DNA of 64,000 bases from Spirogloea muscicola (lineage: Eukaryota; Streptophyta; Zygnematophyceae; Spirogloeales; Spirogloeaceae). The DNA is taken from contig WELB01000159.1 in assembly GCA_009602725.1 (NCBI GenBank), positions 260,393-324,392 on the forward strand, given 5' to 3'. The notes beneath the pieces were generated by a model. That model did no database searches, was not told the DNA's origin, and worked only from the letters and a program-made list of their open reading frames with translations. Shown piece by piece: positions 12,644 through 23,539 of the stretch. Positions within the stretch are counted from its first letter, which is position 1; each line of letters opens with the position of its first letter. The translations under genes and the position numbers were made by a program.

Positions 12644-13285
12644 CGCCCCCCGCCGCCGCCGCGTCACGGCCGAGCCCTCCGGGCCATGCTGGCGGCGGCG
12701 GCGGCGGCGGCGGCTGCGGCGGCGCGACTGGCGCCGGGAAACGCGGCGGGAGGAAGTGGGGCGCTGGCAATGATGGCTAATAGCAGCTCCGCGGGGACCT
12801 TAGCGACAAGTAAACTGGGCGTTAGCGCCGAGCTCCACACGCTGAGCGGGCCTCGACGGCGGGCCGTCTGGACCGGCCGTTTGGGAGGCGTCACGCACCG
12901 CGCCAGAGGTAAGCGGCGGGAGCCCCCCGTTAGCGCCGGTTACGGGATGCCCGCTCGATAGCGGGACTGTTCCCTCGCCGCCCGATGCCTCCATCGGGCG
13001 GTTTTCGGAGGTCCCGCTTCCCGGCTCCACGCCAGACCCCCCCCCCGCCCTCCCACAGTTGCTTCCTCGTCCCGGCGTCTCATCGCCTCCCAGGCCGCCG
13101 CCACCGCCGCCGCCGCCGTCGCCGTCGCCGCCGCCGCCGCCGCAACCGCCAGCCATGGCTTGCATGGGCGCCGCGAAGAAGGCGGAAAGCGGTTAGACAA
13201 CAGTTTCTGGCCATTCGTAGTCTGGCCNCCTCCGGCGGCCGCTCGCGCTGCGGCGTGTGTTCCGGCCGCCCCCCGTGAGGCCCAG
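12644..13285. promoter_or_regulatory. divergent promoter region of V-ATPase D and TIM23
   Basis: About 640 bp separate the two start codons. The region is very GC-rich, with a CGG/GCC trinucleotide run at about 12688-12722 and a longer CCG/GCC run at about 13090-13152. One undetermined base (n) lies at 13228. Short open frames in every direction are most simply explained by the missing stop codons of GC-rich sequence. Confidence 0.45.
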
Positions 13286-14557
13286 ATGCAGGACGAGCCG
13301 CGCGAGCCCGGCGGCGGGCCCCCCGCCGCCGACGGCCCGCGGCGGCTGTACAACCCGTACGCCGATCTGTATGGCTCCGTGGACCCCAAGTCGCTGCAGA
13401 ATGCGTACGCGCTGCCGTCCGCCCCCGAGTTCGTGTTCCACGAGGAGGCTGCCGTCCAGGTGCTTGGCACCACCGCCTGCAGCCCACCTTCTCGCGCCTG
13501 CTGGCTGTACAGATCACCCTTCTGACACCTCCTCTCCTCCCCTCACCCCCGCTTGCCTCTCCATCCCCCTCTTCTTTTTCCCTCTCCAATAGATAATCTC
13601 CGCAGCTCATCCCGCTTTCTCTCGCTTCAGCTCTCAGTCTCTGTCCCCTCTCCTTGCCTTCCTTCTCCTTTCCTCTCACTTCCTCCTGTTCCCTTTCTGC
13701 TCTCTGAATTCTCCCCCTGTCATCCCTCCCCCTCTCCCTTCTCTCGCCCCTTGTAAGATCTGCCTTTCGCATGCTCCTTCCTCTCGTCCTCCTTCCTTCT
13801 GCCACTGAGTCCCCTCTCCAAGATGTCCCTCTTCCTCTCTTGAGCGCTCCTTCCCAACCCCCCTTCCCCTTCCACTATCTACAGGTGCTTTTCTCCTGTC
13901 ATCTTCTCAGTCCACTCTCTCTTCTCTCTCTCTGTCTGCGCCGTCCCTGACGTTCCCCTCTCTTGATGATCCACCAAAATTGCTCCCCTCTTTACCCTTC
14001 TCTTCCTGCGCTACTGTTGTCCTGCCTCCCTCCATGTCGTTCTCCCTCTCTCCAGTGCTTTCTCCGCATCTTTCTCCCTCATCATTGCCCCAGCCCTAGA
14101 CAGGACCTGCAGTCTGACCGCAGGCTCTTCTCACCACATGTGGCAGCGGCGGAACTGGAGTGACAATCTGACATACTATACGGGGTCTGGCTACCTGCTG
14201 GGTGCAACGGGGGGCGGCCTGCGCGGCGCGCTGGAGGGCGTGCGGTCGCGTGAGGAGGGTGACACACTCAAGCTGCGAGTCAACCGGGTGCTCAACGCAT
14301 GCGGCTATCGTGGGCGCGTCGCAGGCAACACTCTTGGCGTCCTTGGCCTCCTGTATGCTGGCATGGAGTCAGCAACCGGCCACTTCCGTGGTACCGACGA
14401 CTACGCTAATAGCTTCATTGCGGGCTTAGGCACTGGTGCGCTGTACAAGGCCGCCGCTGGCCCACGCACCGCCGCCATCGCCGGCGCTGTTGGCGGAGTG
14501 GCTGCGGCTGCGCTCACTGCCAGTCGCCATCTTGCCAAACGCTATGTCCCACTTTGA
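13286..14557 (+). CDS. TIM23: mitochondrial inner-membrane import channel TIM23
   Basis: Two exons, 13286-13459 and 14147-14557, join in phase 0 to 194 residues, near the size of plant TIM23. The protein forms the presequence import channel of the mitochondrial inner membrane. After a hydrophilic N-terminal part (LYNPYADLYGSVDPKSLQNA) comes RRNWSDNLTYYTGSGYLLGA, then glycine-rich membrane helices of the Tim17/22/23 fold such as GNTLGVLGLLYAGMES and GLGTGALYKAAAGPR. The start at 13286 gives the shortest N-terminus; an in-frame extension upstream crosses the undetermined base. The single intron, nearly 700 bp, is strikingly pyrimidine-rich. Confidence 0.92.
13500..14100 (+). repeat. pyrimidine-rich tract inside the TIM23 intron
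   Basis: About 600 bp of the sense strand is almost wholly C and T, made of irregular CTCC, TTCC, CCTT and CTCT words without a fixed unit. It fills most of the only intron of TIM23. It could come from drift of a simple repeat; triplex (H-DNA) formation is possible but not shown. Confidence 0.8.
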
Positions 14558-15135
14558 GACATTGTACCCTGCCGCCTTGCCCACGCCCCAGCATCCTTCC
14601 CCCAACGTTTTCATCTCTACTCTCTCATCTTGTGCCTGCATCGGCTTAGCTTCACGTTCAGCTGCCTGTGCCGTCTGCTGCAGCACACAGCTCGTGCTGC
14701 CTTTGTGCTGCGGACTGTCTCCTGCAGCTAGCTTGTCCTTCGAATTTGCCTATTCTACACTCATGCCAGGCCCCCAGGCTAGCTACTCTTTCCAACTGCC
14801 AATTCAGCAGTGCTGACCTCCGCGTGCAGTGAACAGTCTGATCTTGAGCCCCATCTTCCATGGGGCCAGCGATCCAACTTGCTGTATTTCTGGATCGCTG
14901 CAGGAGTTGCAATTAATGTCGGTTGACTCATGCAAGCTGCCCTTAGCAGGAGGTGCTGATCATGCCAAAGCCAGCAATGTGTAGCCAGAATTGTTCGCAG
15001 CTTGCCGCAGACTTGGCAGATCAAGCAGCGGCTGCACACAAGCTTTTTCTGCTCGGCAAGGGCGAAGCAGCACTGCTCCACTGCCGAGATCAGCCAGGCA
15101 GCGTTTGTCCTTTTCCCTTAAACGCGTCACTGGCC
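14558..15135. other. intergenic, no gene recognised
   Basis: This stretch follows the TIM23 stop codon. It lacks a long consistent frame and shows no recognised motif. It probably contains the TIM23 3' untranslated region and the 3' end of whatever is transcribed leftwards from 16.8 kb. Confidence 0.4.
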
Positions 15136-16763
15136 TCAGAGTGCAGCCGTGCCCGGACGAATGTCAAGCTGCCGCCAGAGGTGCGCTGCTGGCGCCTGGT
15201 GGTGGGTGCCCTCCTCACCGAGGTGGCCATGGCGGCGAAGCGAGTGATGTTGCTGGCTGTCACTGCTGCTGGGCTGCTGGGGTGGCTGCCTACGCCCCTC
15301 GCACTGGCAATCAACCAAGCTTGGGTGGAGCGCCTGCCAAGCAACCGGTGGCTCAGCAGCCTGGCAAGAGGACCAGCCAGGAGCAACAATGGCATATGCC
15401 AGTAGATTAGCTACTGACAGGGGCCTGGCTAGACTTGACGAGGGCATGGCAGCAGCACAAACACAGCCAGCTGGGGCAGGAGCAGCCAAAGTCAGGCAAC
15501 AGTCCAGCCAGTTGAGCAGGGTGAGCAGATGTGATGGTCATTGTGGCCATACCTCTTGACCACCTCGAGAGCGCTGGCTGCCTGCCGAAGAGCCAGCAAT
15601 TGTGGCGCCGTCAAGCACTGCCCGGCGCCTGCTGCGCCGGACGGATGCTAGATCCGGCTGCTGAGGCGGCACCCGCTGCCAGTCCTGCGCCAAGTCCCGC
15701 CAGCTGGCAGAGGCGCCGTTGCCCACCCCAAGCTGGCCTGCGTCGGCCGCCGGCCTGCTTGGACCGGGCAGGGGCCACCTGCTGTCGCCACCGCTGCTCC
15801 CAGCAACATCAGCGCCGCTGCCACTGCTGCGGCCCCCCCTGACCGGCCAGGGGCAACCGGCCTCCTTGTCCACCACGTCTGCAGTCAGCCACTGCGCAGG
15901 CGAGTCCTCCTGACCTGCTGGACCAGGTGCTTCGGGCCAACATGACCAGCCCTCCACAGGCGGCATCGCCATCGGCGCTCCAGCCAAGACCGCCTGGTTG
16001 TCCCCCTGCATGGGCCTGCCCGGCAGGTGCACGGTTGTGGCAACAGTCCGGCGCCAGGGCCCACTCATGTGTGCATGGCTGCCAAGTGGTGGCTGGTGCT
16101 GTGGCTGGTAGTGATATGGTGCCGCAACCTGCGGCGACGCCACAGCATCGTGGTACGCGCGGCCACGCAGGAGCCTGCACCAAGCGAGCAGACCCCACGG
16201 ACTTTAGCACCAGGGCACAGAGATGGCCAACAAGTGGCATGTCGTGCTGATTCAGCAGCGGCTTGCACCTGTGGCTGCGTCCGGCCCTATCATGGACGTC
16301 AGCGAGGCCGGGTGGTACTGCAGAGACGGTGGCATCCAGGTGCCATGCCTGCCACGGCCGGGGGTCGCCAGTTGTGACTGGTGGCCATGGAGCAGTCCCC
16401 GAGCTCGTAGCCCCTGAGTGGCCAAAGCTCATCGGCAGTGCCGTGCCTGGATCTGCCAAGACCTCTCTTGCGTTAGCGCAGCACATTGCTTGCATAAAAT
16501 GGCAGATAGCTCCAGACGACCAACCGGAGAGACTTCAATGATCTCCCAAAAAATTGGTACCTTGTGAAGACAGGGGTCGGAAGGGGAATGCCCCGGGTGA
16601 GCTCGGCAGCAGCAGCGGTGGCGGCAGGCCAGGCGTAGCGCCCCATGTATGGCTGCAGTGGTGGTGCCGCCAGCCCTCCTGCTGCGCGGCCACCACGGGG
16701 CAGGGATGGTGCGGCGGCCCCCTTGCCCACCACCGGCCCAACAGCGGCCCAGGCTCCTCGCAT
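15136..16763 (-). CDS. possible gene for a disordered Q/P/A/G-rich protein (uncertain)
   Basis: No family is recognised. Several minus-strand stretches look protein-like rather than random: one starting with an ATG at 16763 (LQPYMGRYAWPAATAAAAEL), one near 16270-16330 (TWMPPSLQYHPASLTSMIG), one at 15800-16143 (APYHYQPQHQPPLGSHAHMS) and one near 15550 (APQLLALRQAASALEVVKR). Likely donors exist, for example after 16281, but the pieces fall in different frames and I could not build one consistent model. Tyrosine, proline and glutamine richness suggests a low-complexity regulatory or RNA-binding protein. Non-coding GC-rich DNA is a real alternative. No domain is visible. Confidence 0.3.
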
Positions 16764-16864
16764 GGCTCCTCGCCACTATAACCTGCAGGGCAAGCAAAGA
16801 GAGGGAGCGAGAGGAAGCCGCGCAGAAGCAGGGGGCAGAGGAGTGTCAGCACAACATGTCCTAA

Positions 16865-17684
16865 CCAGCAGTGTACTATGAATTAAGGGCTCAAGCTACA
16901 AGTGAGTTGACCTTGTCACAGGTAGCATTGATCGCATAACCAGTCTCAGAGAGCGCAGTCAGGTTGGGGCATACCATGCTCAAAGTGAGTGTGCCTGCTC
17001 GCAAGCAGTGTTTGCAATGACAAAGGAGAAAGTACAGTCAAGCAATCAGAAAATGTGCACAAACATGCACAAGCTGCCCACCCAATTTCCGTTGTGCAAA
17101 ATCCAAGAGCATGAAAGCCGAGGAAATATAAAGACCAGGACTACAGATCACGTTTGCGCATCAGCAGCATAGTGCACGGCCTTGCTGAGCCGCCCCAGGT
17201 GGCTGCTCACTCCAGCAGATGAGCAGTGGCGCCAGCGAGGTGCGGGTACGGGCAGCAATTAAGATGGGGGCACGACCTTGCAGCCCAGGCCCAAGATGAA
17301 CTGCCGGCATTGGGAGGCTGCCACCACCAGCACGCTGCCATTCGTTAGAGAATTCTCGTGAAGCACATGATGCTCAAGATGCAGAAGAAGCTGGGCAGCA
17401 CATGACTGTCAATCAGAGCCAATGCTAGATGTGGTCAAGCTGAGCATCTGGCGCAATTAGCAATCAGGCTCCTGCCTCTTGTACGTAGAGGTCAGGGACT
17501 GCGTAGAGGGGCGCTGCACTCGTGACCTGCAGTCGAAGCAGGCGAACATGCCACAGCTGCCCAGCTCAGCACCTTTCCAAATGATTGCTTAGCTTACATA
17601 CAAGCAAGCCACGAGCTCTAAGACATTGAACTGAAGGCAGCTGTAGACAGCGAGAAAGGCCGAGGACGCAAAGGGCGCAGGGCC
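16865..17684. other. intergenic, nothing recognised
   Basis: No open frame of note and no recognised motif on either strand. It contains the downstream region of the RING gene, which is transcribed into it. Confidence 0.5.
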
Positions 17685-18364
17685 TTAGCAGGAGCCCACC
17701 AGATCATTGAAGACCATGGGCAGCGACGGCAGGAGCTCCGAGTACCCGCCCCCCACATGGCGCAGCTCCTCGCGGGCCGATGCCGGCGCGTTGGGCGCGC
17801 CCCACCGGCTGTCGTCGGCGGCCGCGGCGGCAGCGCCGCCAGTGCTGCCGAGCCCGAGCTCGTCGTGCAGGTCCTGGGAGAGGACGTTGGCGGCGAAAAG
17901 CCAGTGGCCCTGCTCCACCTGGCGGCAGTTGGGGCACTGCATCGACCCCTTGGCGTTGAACGCCGAGCCGATGCAGTCTGGCAGTGGCAGCGGCAGCGGG
18001 AACCCCAGTCAGGCAGGACGCTCAGAGGCCCCACGGCAGGAGCAGAGCGGCTCCACCGTCTCGCCAAAAGCCAGCCCAGCAGCGGAGGCGAGCGTCCACC
18101 AAGCAGCGTGGTCGCCGATGCAGCGGGCGCGGGTTCGAGTCACGGCGGCGACGGCGGCGCACCGAGGTGGAAGTCGTGGCCGCACTTGAGGCGCGCGGTG
18201 GACCGCTGGCCGCCGGCGTCCAGCGGCACCACCGCCTCCAGGCACACGGAGCACGACGCCGCGGCCGCGCCCTTGGCCGCCGCCGCCGNCGGACGCCCCC
18301 GGCCTCGACGGCGGCCCCTTGCCTGACGACCGCAGCTGCTGACTCCGGCGACTGCTCCATGGCA

Positions 18365-18398
<34 letters not shown>

Positions 18399-18469
18399 GG
18401 AGGGGCGGCGAGGGGGGGTGTTGACGAAGGCGGCCGGCGCGAGGACCGGAGGTGGAGGGGCGATCTCAT
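17685..18469 (-). CDS. RING-H2 zinc-finger protein, plant RFI2-like E3 ligase
   Basis: Two exons, 18469-18163 and 17977-17685, join in phase 1 through a split aspartate codon. The RING domain reads CSVCLEAVVPLD, then LKCGHDFHLDCIGSAFN, then KGSMQCPNCRQVEQG, giving the C-x2-C...C-x-H-x2-H-x2-C...C-x2-C ligands. The run HLDCIGSAFN...MQCPNCR...GHWLFA is characteristic of the plant RFI2-type E3 ubiquitin ligases linked to light and flowering signals. The rest is low-complexity alanine/serine sequence. The N-terminus is uncertain: an undetermined base at 18289 lies inside exon 1, and a more natural start (MEQSPESAAAVVRQG at 18360) is in another frame on the far side of it, so the true base count there may differ. 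Confidence 0.82.
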
Positions 18470-19119
18470 CTTGGGAGAACTCTGCTGGCTCCGCCGGAAC
18501 GGGGGCCGACGACGTCACCACACGTCGGCCCGTCGACAGGGCGCCGTGGAACCCCGTCAGAAGGATAGCCGCTACGAAAGTAGAGAAGTGCGTCTAGACT
18601 GCCAGACGCTGCATTCCTATTTCACAGCCCTTGCCCCCATTGGGAGAGCCACTTCTTCCTATTTCCCGTCAGCCCTCACTTGAGATACCACAGCTGTGAG
18701 GCAGCAGCAGGAGCCCACGAACATTTTTACTGCACCTATGCAAGTTGAGCCCGCACTTCATGTTCTGTCCACGTTGCCTTGCAGAACTGCCAAGCACATG
18801 CCACACCATTACATCGCTTTGCTCTTGCAGGGTTGTCTCCACTTATTGCTATCATACAGTCGGTGCAATGCACTGTCATATGCTTATTGAAAACCCACTC
18901 TATGAGCAGGAAATGAATGCCGAACTAGTCTGCTACTGTATGGACCTCTAATTCTATGCGTCCATGTTGATCGACCCTCACCTTGCGGACTCGCTTGCTC
19001 AGCTCTGATTGCTGTCATCAATCTCTTTGCGTACTGCTCCGCAACTCATGAATCTCTCCTCCACTGCTCTTCTCTTTGTCAATGTCCAGCTTCAAAAGTC
19101 TTGTATCAACAGCCTCCAA
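18470..19119. promoter_or_regulatory. upstream region of the RING gene and 3' region of the O-FucT gene
   Basis: No exon is seen. It includes a short copy of the dispersed hairpin-tail repeat at about 18622-18660 (CACAGCCCTTGCCCCCATTG then GGGAGAGCCACTTCTT), the only copy left of 23 kb. Confidence 0.45.
18622..18660 (+). repeat. partial copy of the hairpin-tail repeat
   Basis: It matches the right half of the repeat consensus (CAGCCCTTGCCCCCATTGGG then AGAGCCACTTCTT). It lacks the left half with the GGCCCCTTCGAACC block and so the 5' arm of the hairpin. Confidence 0.8.
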
Positions 19120-22100
19120 CTACTTATCATCGACCTCTGTTTCTCCTTCACCATCATGTCCCTCTTGCTGGTGTATCCCCAGCTTGTCAACACCATTGTC
19201 CTCGTCAAATAAATCTTGCAATTCCTCACTAACTTCGTGTAACCGTCCTGCAGTCAACTGCTGGCTGACTGTACCATGAATCTTACTCCTGCCATTGCCT
19301 GATAGATCAGTTTCCACATTCTCTGCTGTATCGCCCCCCTCATCCAGACTGTCACCGTCCTTGCTCTTTTGCAAGCTCTTGAGATTGATTTCACCAGCAG
19401 CATCACCTGTCATGTGGTCTCCCACTACTTGCTGGACAAAATGGGCCTGATCAGGAAATAGTGGTGGCGTGTGCATGTTGGAGATCTGTATCCTGTCTTC
19501 ACTCGAGTCATAAGTCGGTATCACATGCTCTTGTGAAGTTTTGTAAAATCTCATCGATTCTTGCTTTACAGGTGACCTGTCTCCTCCCTCCATCGATTCA
19601 GACTGGAGGTAAGGTTCTGTTGCTCAATCAAACAGGAACGAATTTAGATCTCGCAGATGTCATCAGCAGGATTTTGGAAAATCAGATGTGGTCTGCATGT
19701 CATACAGAAACAAACACAGCATTACCACAAAGTGACATACAGTTTGTTCACGTACTTGCTCTCGCATGGTGCCCAAGGGACTTCGAGTCCTCAAGTTGAT
19801 GTTGAGGCTTTTTCTGTCCCAATTCTAGTGTTTCTCCTTTCTTGGAGCGTTTTGGGATTCTTGAAGTGCTAGGGAGTTTAGCTTTCTTAGCGTGCTTCAC
19901 TTCTCCTGCAGTCCAGGACAGTGACTGGTTAGATCAGTAGCTGAGTTGGTCAGCACTAGCAGCCACAAATAGTGGACGACAAAGTCAAGGTCAAATCACG
20001 TCATACATGTCAAAGCTCGTATCTCACCTCCAACTTTGCAAACACATGCATGAGGTTCCTCAAAGAATGACCCCAGTGTGTCTCGATGGCCTGTTCTCAG
20101 GCAACTCCTAAGTCTTGAGGAGAAGTCTGCCCAACTCAATTCTGCAGAAGTGTCTTCAAGCATCATCAAGAGGGCTGCAAACTTCTTGCCATCAGGCCTT
20201 ATTGTCTTCTTGTTGCCAAAGTAGAATCTGAAAGACGGTGAGTAGACCTACCATTAGTACCCTGAATAAGGGCCTCAGGCGCCCCACTCAAGATAGCTGA
20301 CTTCAGAATGATGCCTCTATCTAGTACACCCAGTCAAGCAAGAGCAGTTGTCATCGAAATAGAACGTATGTGCTGAATAGGCAAGTTCTTTCAGGTTGAT
20401 AGTCATCAATGAAGGTTGAGAGCTGGCTAGAAGAGGTTGCAATTTTCGCGTTGCAGGCCTGATATTCAGGAGAAGAGATTGGCATACCTCTGGCCAGTCA
20501 GAAGACGGGCCATGTTTCCCTTGTTGTTTGCCACAAATACATCGCTCGCTTCGCAGACAATGTAATCCACTGCAGCAAGACGGGAAGCGTACTTGGCAAG
20601 GGGAGCCAATTGTTGCTGCGTCAGCAGCGTGTCCTTTGTGTGGAGATTAGGAAAGAGAGCTTGCAGAGGAGCCATCGTCGCCTCTCCCCCGTAAACATTG
20701 CCGGAAGCCACATATATGATTGTCTCGTTGCCGTAGCCCAGACCTCTCAGCAGGAGACCAATCTCAAGGGGTGACAGTGGGCACTTGCCTTTCCTCCTAT
20801 TCTCGTCGAACTTGTTGTCAGCCTGCATGACAGCAGGTTATGTAGGCATCACAACTTACGGTTCCAGCTGACCTGAGATGTTTATGAATGACAGAATTTC
20901 TGGCTACAATCGCGCATGCATGCAATCACGTCATGAATGCACTTGGAGACAGGATTTCCACACATTGCTGACTGTGTGTCTGTACGAGGCAGCTTAAGTA
21001 TGTCTATGATGGCAGTAACAAACCCTAAGATTGGGCCATCGTTTCCGCAATCTTCCCAGGTCCCGTATCTCCTTCTCGCCTCCGCCATAGTAGCAACCGG
21101 AGAATGCCAGCATGTCGGCTTCAAAGCTGCACAGAGCACATGTTGGTCCACAAACAATCAAATCCTTTAGGATTTGTATTTCTTGGATGACATCAGAACT
21201 CATTTCAGATGCATAGCTTGAAAGATTGTACTGCATGCACATGAAGTAATTCAGCAGTACATAAGGTCCTACACTGTGGTAAAGCAACTGTTTCCTGTGA
21301 AGTAACAGATACCAACTCTCTAAGCACAGCACATACAATGGGAAATGTTGGAGCATACTGCTGGGATGTATGCATACCGGAGGTGCAGCGCAATGTAGGG
21401 GCCCCCAAGCTCCTTCAGTTTCCTTATTGCAAGATCAGCTGTACTCTGGATAGCTGGCATGAACTTGAGAGCGTGATAAGCTGCTCTGCACCGCAGTTTT
21501 TGCAGCTCATTATTTAACCTGTTTGAAAGCCTGAAGTCAAACTTGGTCAACAAAATGACCTGCAAGCAGAACAACTCAAACAACTGCCATCTCAAAATGC
21601 AAGTCCACTAAGACCTACAATTATCATCTGCTGTATTTGAATTTATGAGTAAATCACAAACGCGACCTGGCCAGACTACATGCTCTGAGTTGATCTCCAG
21701 CACAGTCTGACTTGCGAAGACAGCACAACAAGTGCTTTTGCTTTGCATGGCCAGATCGGATAGTTGCGTCAAAGTTGCAGCCATACCTTTCTTCTTAGCA
21801 GAATTGGCAGGACTATCTTTTTGTAGTATGCAGATGTCGATTTCCTTGGAACTCGTAGAGAAGCTGGTGAGGCTCGGTCTTTGCCTGGTAGCTCTCTGAC
21901 AATCCGAATGTCCTTGACGAGGCTTTCGATAAAATTGTCAACGTCAAAGATATCTGCGAAATTGCTGACGATTGAAAAGATGGTCATACGTGAGCAGCAT
22001 GGCCTCAGAGAGAGTCACACACATACAGGCTGTTTGTAGAAGGCCAGTGCTGCAAAAAGGTGTCATGATGGCAAATGAGCCATATAAAAACTTACCTTTG

Positions 22101-23030
22101 ATCACCCCACCAGGAGCTGTGATCGAGCATAGGAACAACAAGAGTTGCGTTTAATATCCTCGCGACCACAACCGCGTCGACTATCTACCAATAGCAGAGT
22201 AAGTTTGTCAAGGTCTTATATCACAAGAGAGAGCAAGGACAGTGAGCCTTATAATATTAGGCTTTGGGTAAGTTGCTCTTACTTCTCCATTTACTGCACC
22301 ATTCTTAGACTGCACACCATGCAGAACTGAAATTGTTATTCATGTGCGCTTTACTTACCCCTGAACGTTGCTGGTTGAGCCCACCACTTGCCTGAATGAG
22401 TAGATATCCTTTTGATGGAACTTGTGAGGCATCTGCACAATGATCAGTTGAAGAGTAACGTTTTCATTTAGGCAGTCTTGTGGCTACTTCATACTTCAGT
22501 GGCAGGAATTCAATCAGCAATGACATAAGTACGAGGCCATGTCAGTCTTTGACACTTTGCTGAAAGATAAGAGGAGCAGTGAGTTGCGAAGCCTTGCCTT
22601 CGAATTCTGCAGAAGCGTTGGCACATGCATAATACTTGCCGGCGTCTTTCAATTTCCACATGTATTTCTGGTGCGGGTCACCTTCGCCCTGTTGAAGAAG
22701 GCTCACAGGTACTTAGACGAGCAAGTCACTGAAATGCCAGTATTGCAAAAGAAGGCGCAGAAGCAACACAGGACAACTCACCACTGTGTAAGGCTTGTGG
22801 CTCATGACGCGTGTGACCTGGCGACTTAGCCCAATGTCCTTGACGCTGACAGGGGTCCCGGTCACAAAGGTGCCAGTCACAAAGGCGAAGCAGGCTAGTG
22901 CCAGTGCCGCGCTGATGCAGTAGCAGGCCACCACTTTCGGCTTCTGCTGCAGGACATGGCAGAGCCACTGGACCACGAGGGGCTTGCGGCTGCGCATGGC
23001 CGCCGTCGGGGAGACCTTCTGGCCGAGCAT
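19120..23030 (-). CDS. GDP-fucose protein O-fucosyltransferase family, type II membrane protein
   Basis: Eleven exons: 23030-22782, 22688-22598, 22432-22359, 22184-22096, 21964-21787, 21559-21378, 21126-21024, 20822-20488, 20227-20028, 19905-19756 and 19622-19120. Phases close to give about 717 residues; an upstream ATG at 23225 would add 65. A single N-terminal membrane segment (VVACYCISAALALACFAF) marks a Golgi type II protein. Plant O-FucT motifs follow in order: GYLLIQASGGLNQQRSG, ARILNATLVVPMLDHSSWW, NFADIFDVDNFI, ELQKLRCRAAYHALKF, LHLRFEADMLAFSGC and IIYVASGNVYGGE. The intron after exon 2 seems to begin with GC (GAAG|GCAAGG). The last two exons encode a polar, acidic tail of about 215 residues that I do not recognise. 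The acceptor substrate is unknown. Confidence 0.9.
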
Positions 23031-23539
23031 TCGAACCACTAAGCAAGGCCGATGATGGACCGTCAGCAGCCTAAACAACCCTTCGGGCCCGCTGTGGAGG
23101 CACCGCCCCGTTGGAACCTGGCGGCCGCTATCTCCGCCGGCGTTGCGCGGCTTGGCGCGTGACGGCGGCGGCGGCAGCGGCGCCGACGGCGCCGAGTGGC
23201 GCCGGGCATGGGGCTGTTGTGACAACGGCGTTGGAGGGCAGCCGAGGGGGGCGCAACTTCGAAGGCACCGTGGAGAGGAGGTTGCGCTTCTCGAGGGAAG
23301 GGGTCCGGTACACGAGTGAAGGTGCTGCGGGGAGGGGGGCGGAGTCGAGAGGGGAGAGGTGCGGCCCGTTGGCGTTCCTCTGGCGGCGGGGGGAAGTCGC
23401 GTAAAGCGGCGGGGGATCCACGGCTGTTCAACGCCGTGGCCCGCAGAGGACGCCGGGCAGCTCCTACCCCGTTACGCTTCGTTTTGCGACCTTGTCCATG
23501 TCCTACCAGTTAATCTGGCCGCGCTTCGTGTTGGGCCTC
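23031..23539. promoter_or_regulatory. 5' region of the O-fucosyltransferase gene
   Basis: A GC-rich stretch with a GGCGGCGGCGGC run at about 23163-23180 lies just upstream of the first exon, as at other gene starts in this window. It could hold the promoter and an alternative upstream start at 23225. No other gene is seen before the repeat field begins. Confidence 0.4.

Noticed and set aside
11670-12773. A 367-codon plus-strand open frame
   Set aside because: It is antisense to V-ATPase subunit D, whose two exons explain the region fully; open frames opposite GC-rich coding sequence are common.
15809-16495. A 228-codon minus-strand open frame as a gene by itself
   Set aside because: Its translation has no recognisable family, and more protein-like blocks lie in the other two frames of the same strand; kept only as part of the uncertain region.
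18100-18160. A tRNA, suggested by GGGTTCGAGTC near 18131-18141
   Set aside because: The T-stem does not pair, no acceptor stem or D-arm fits, and the stretch lies in the RING-gene intron and splice region.
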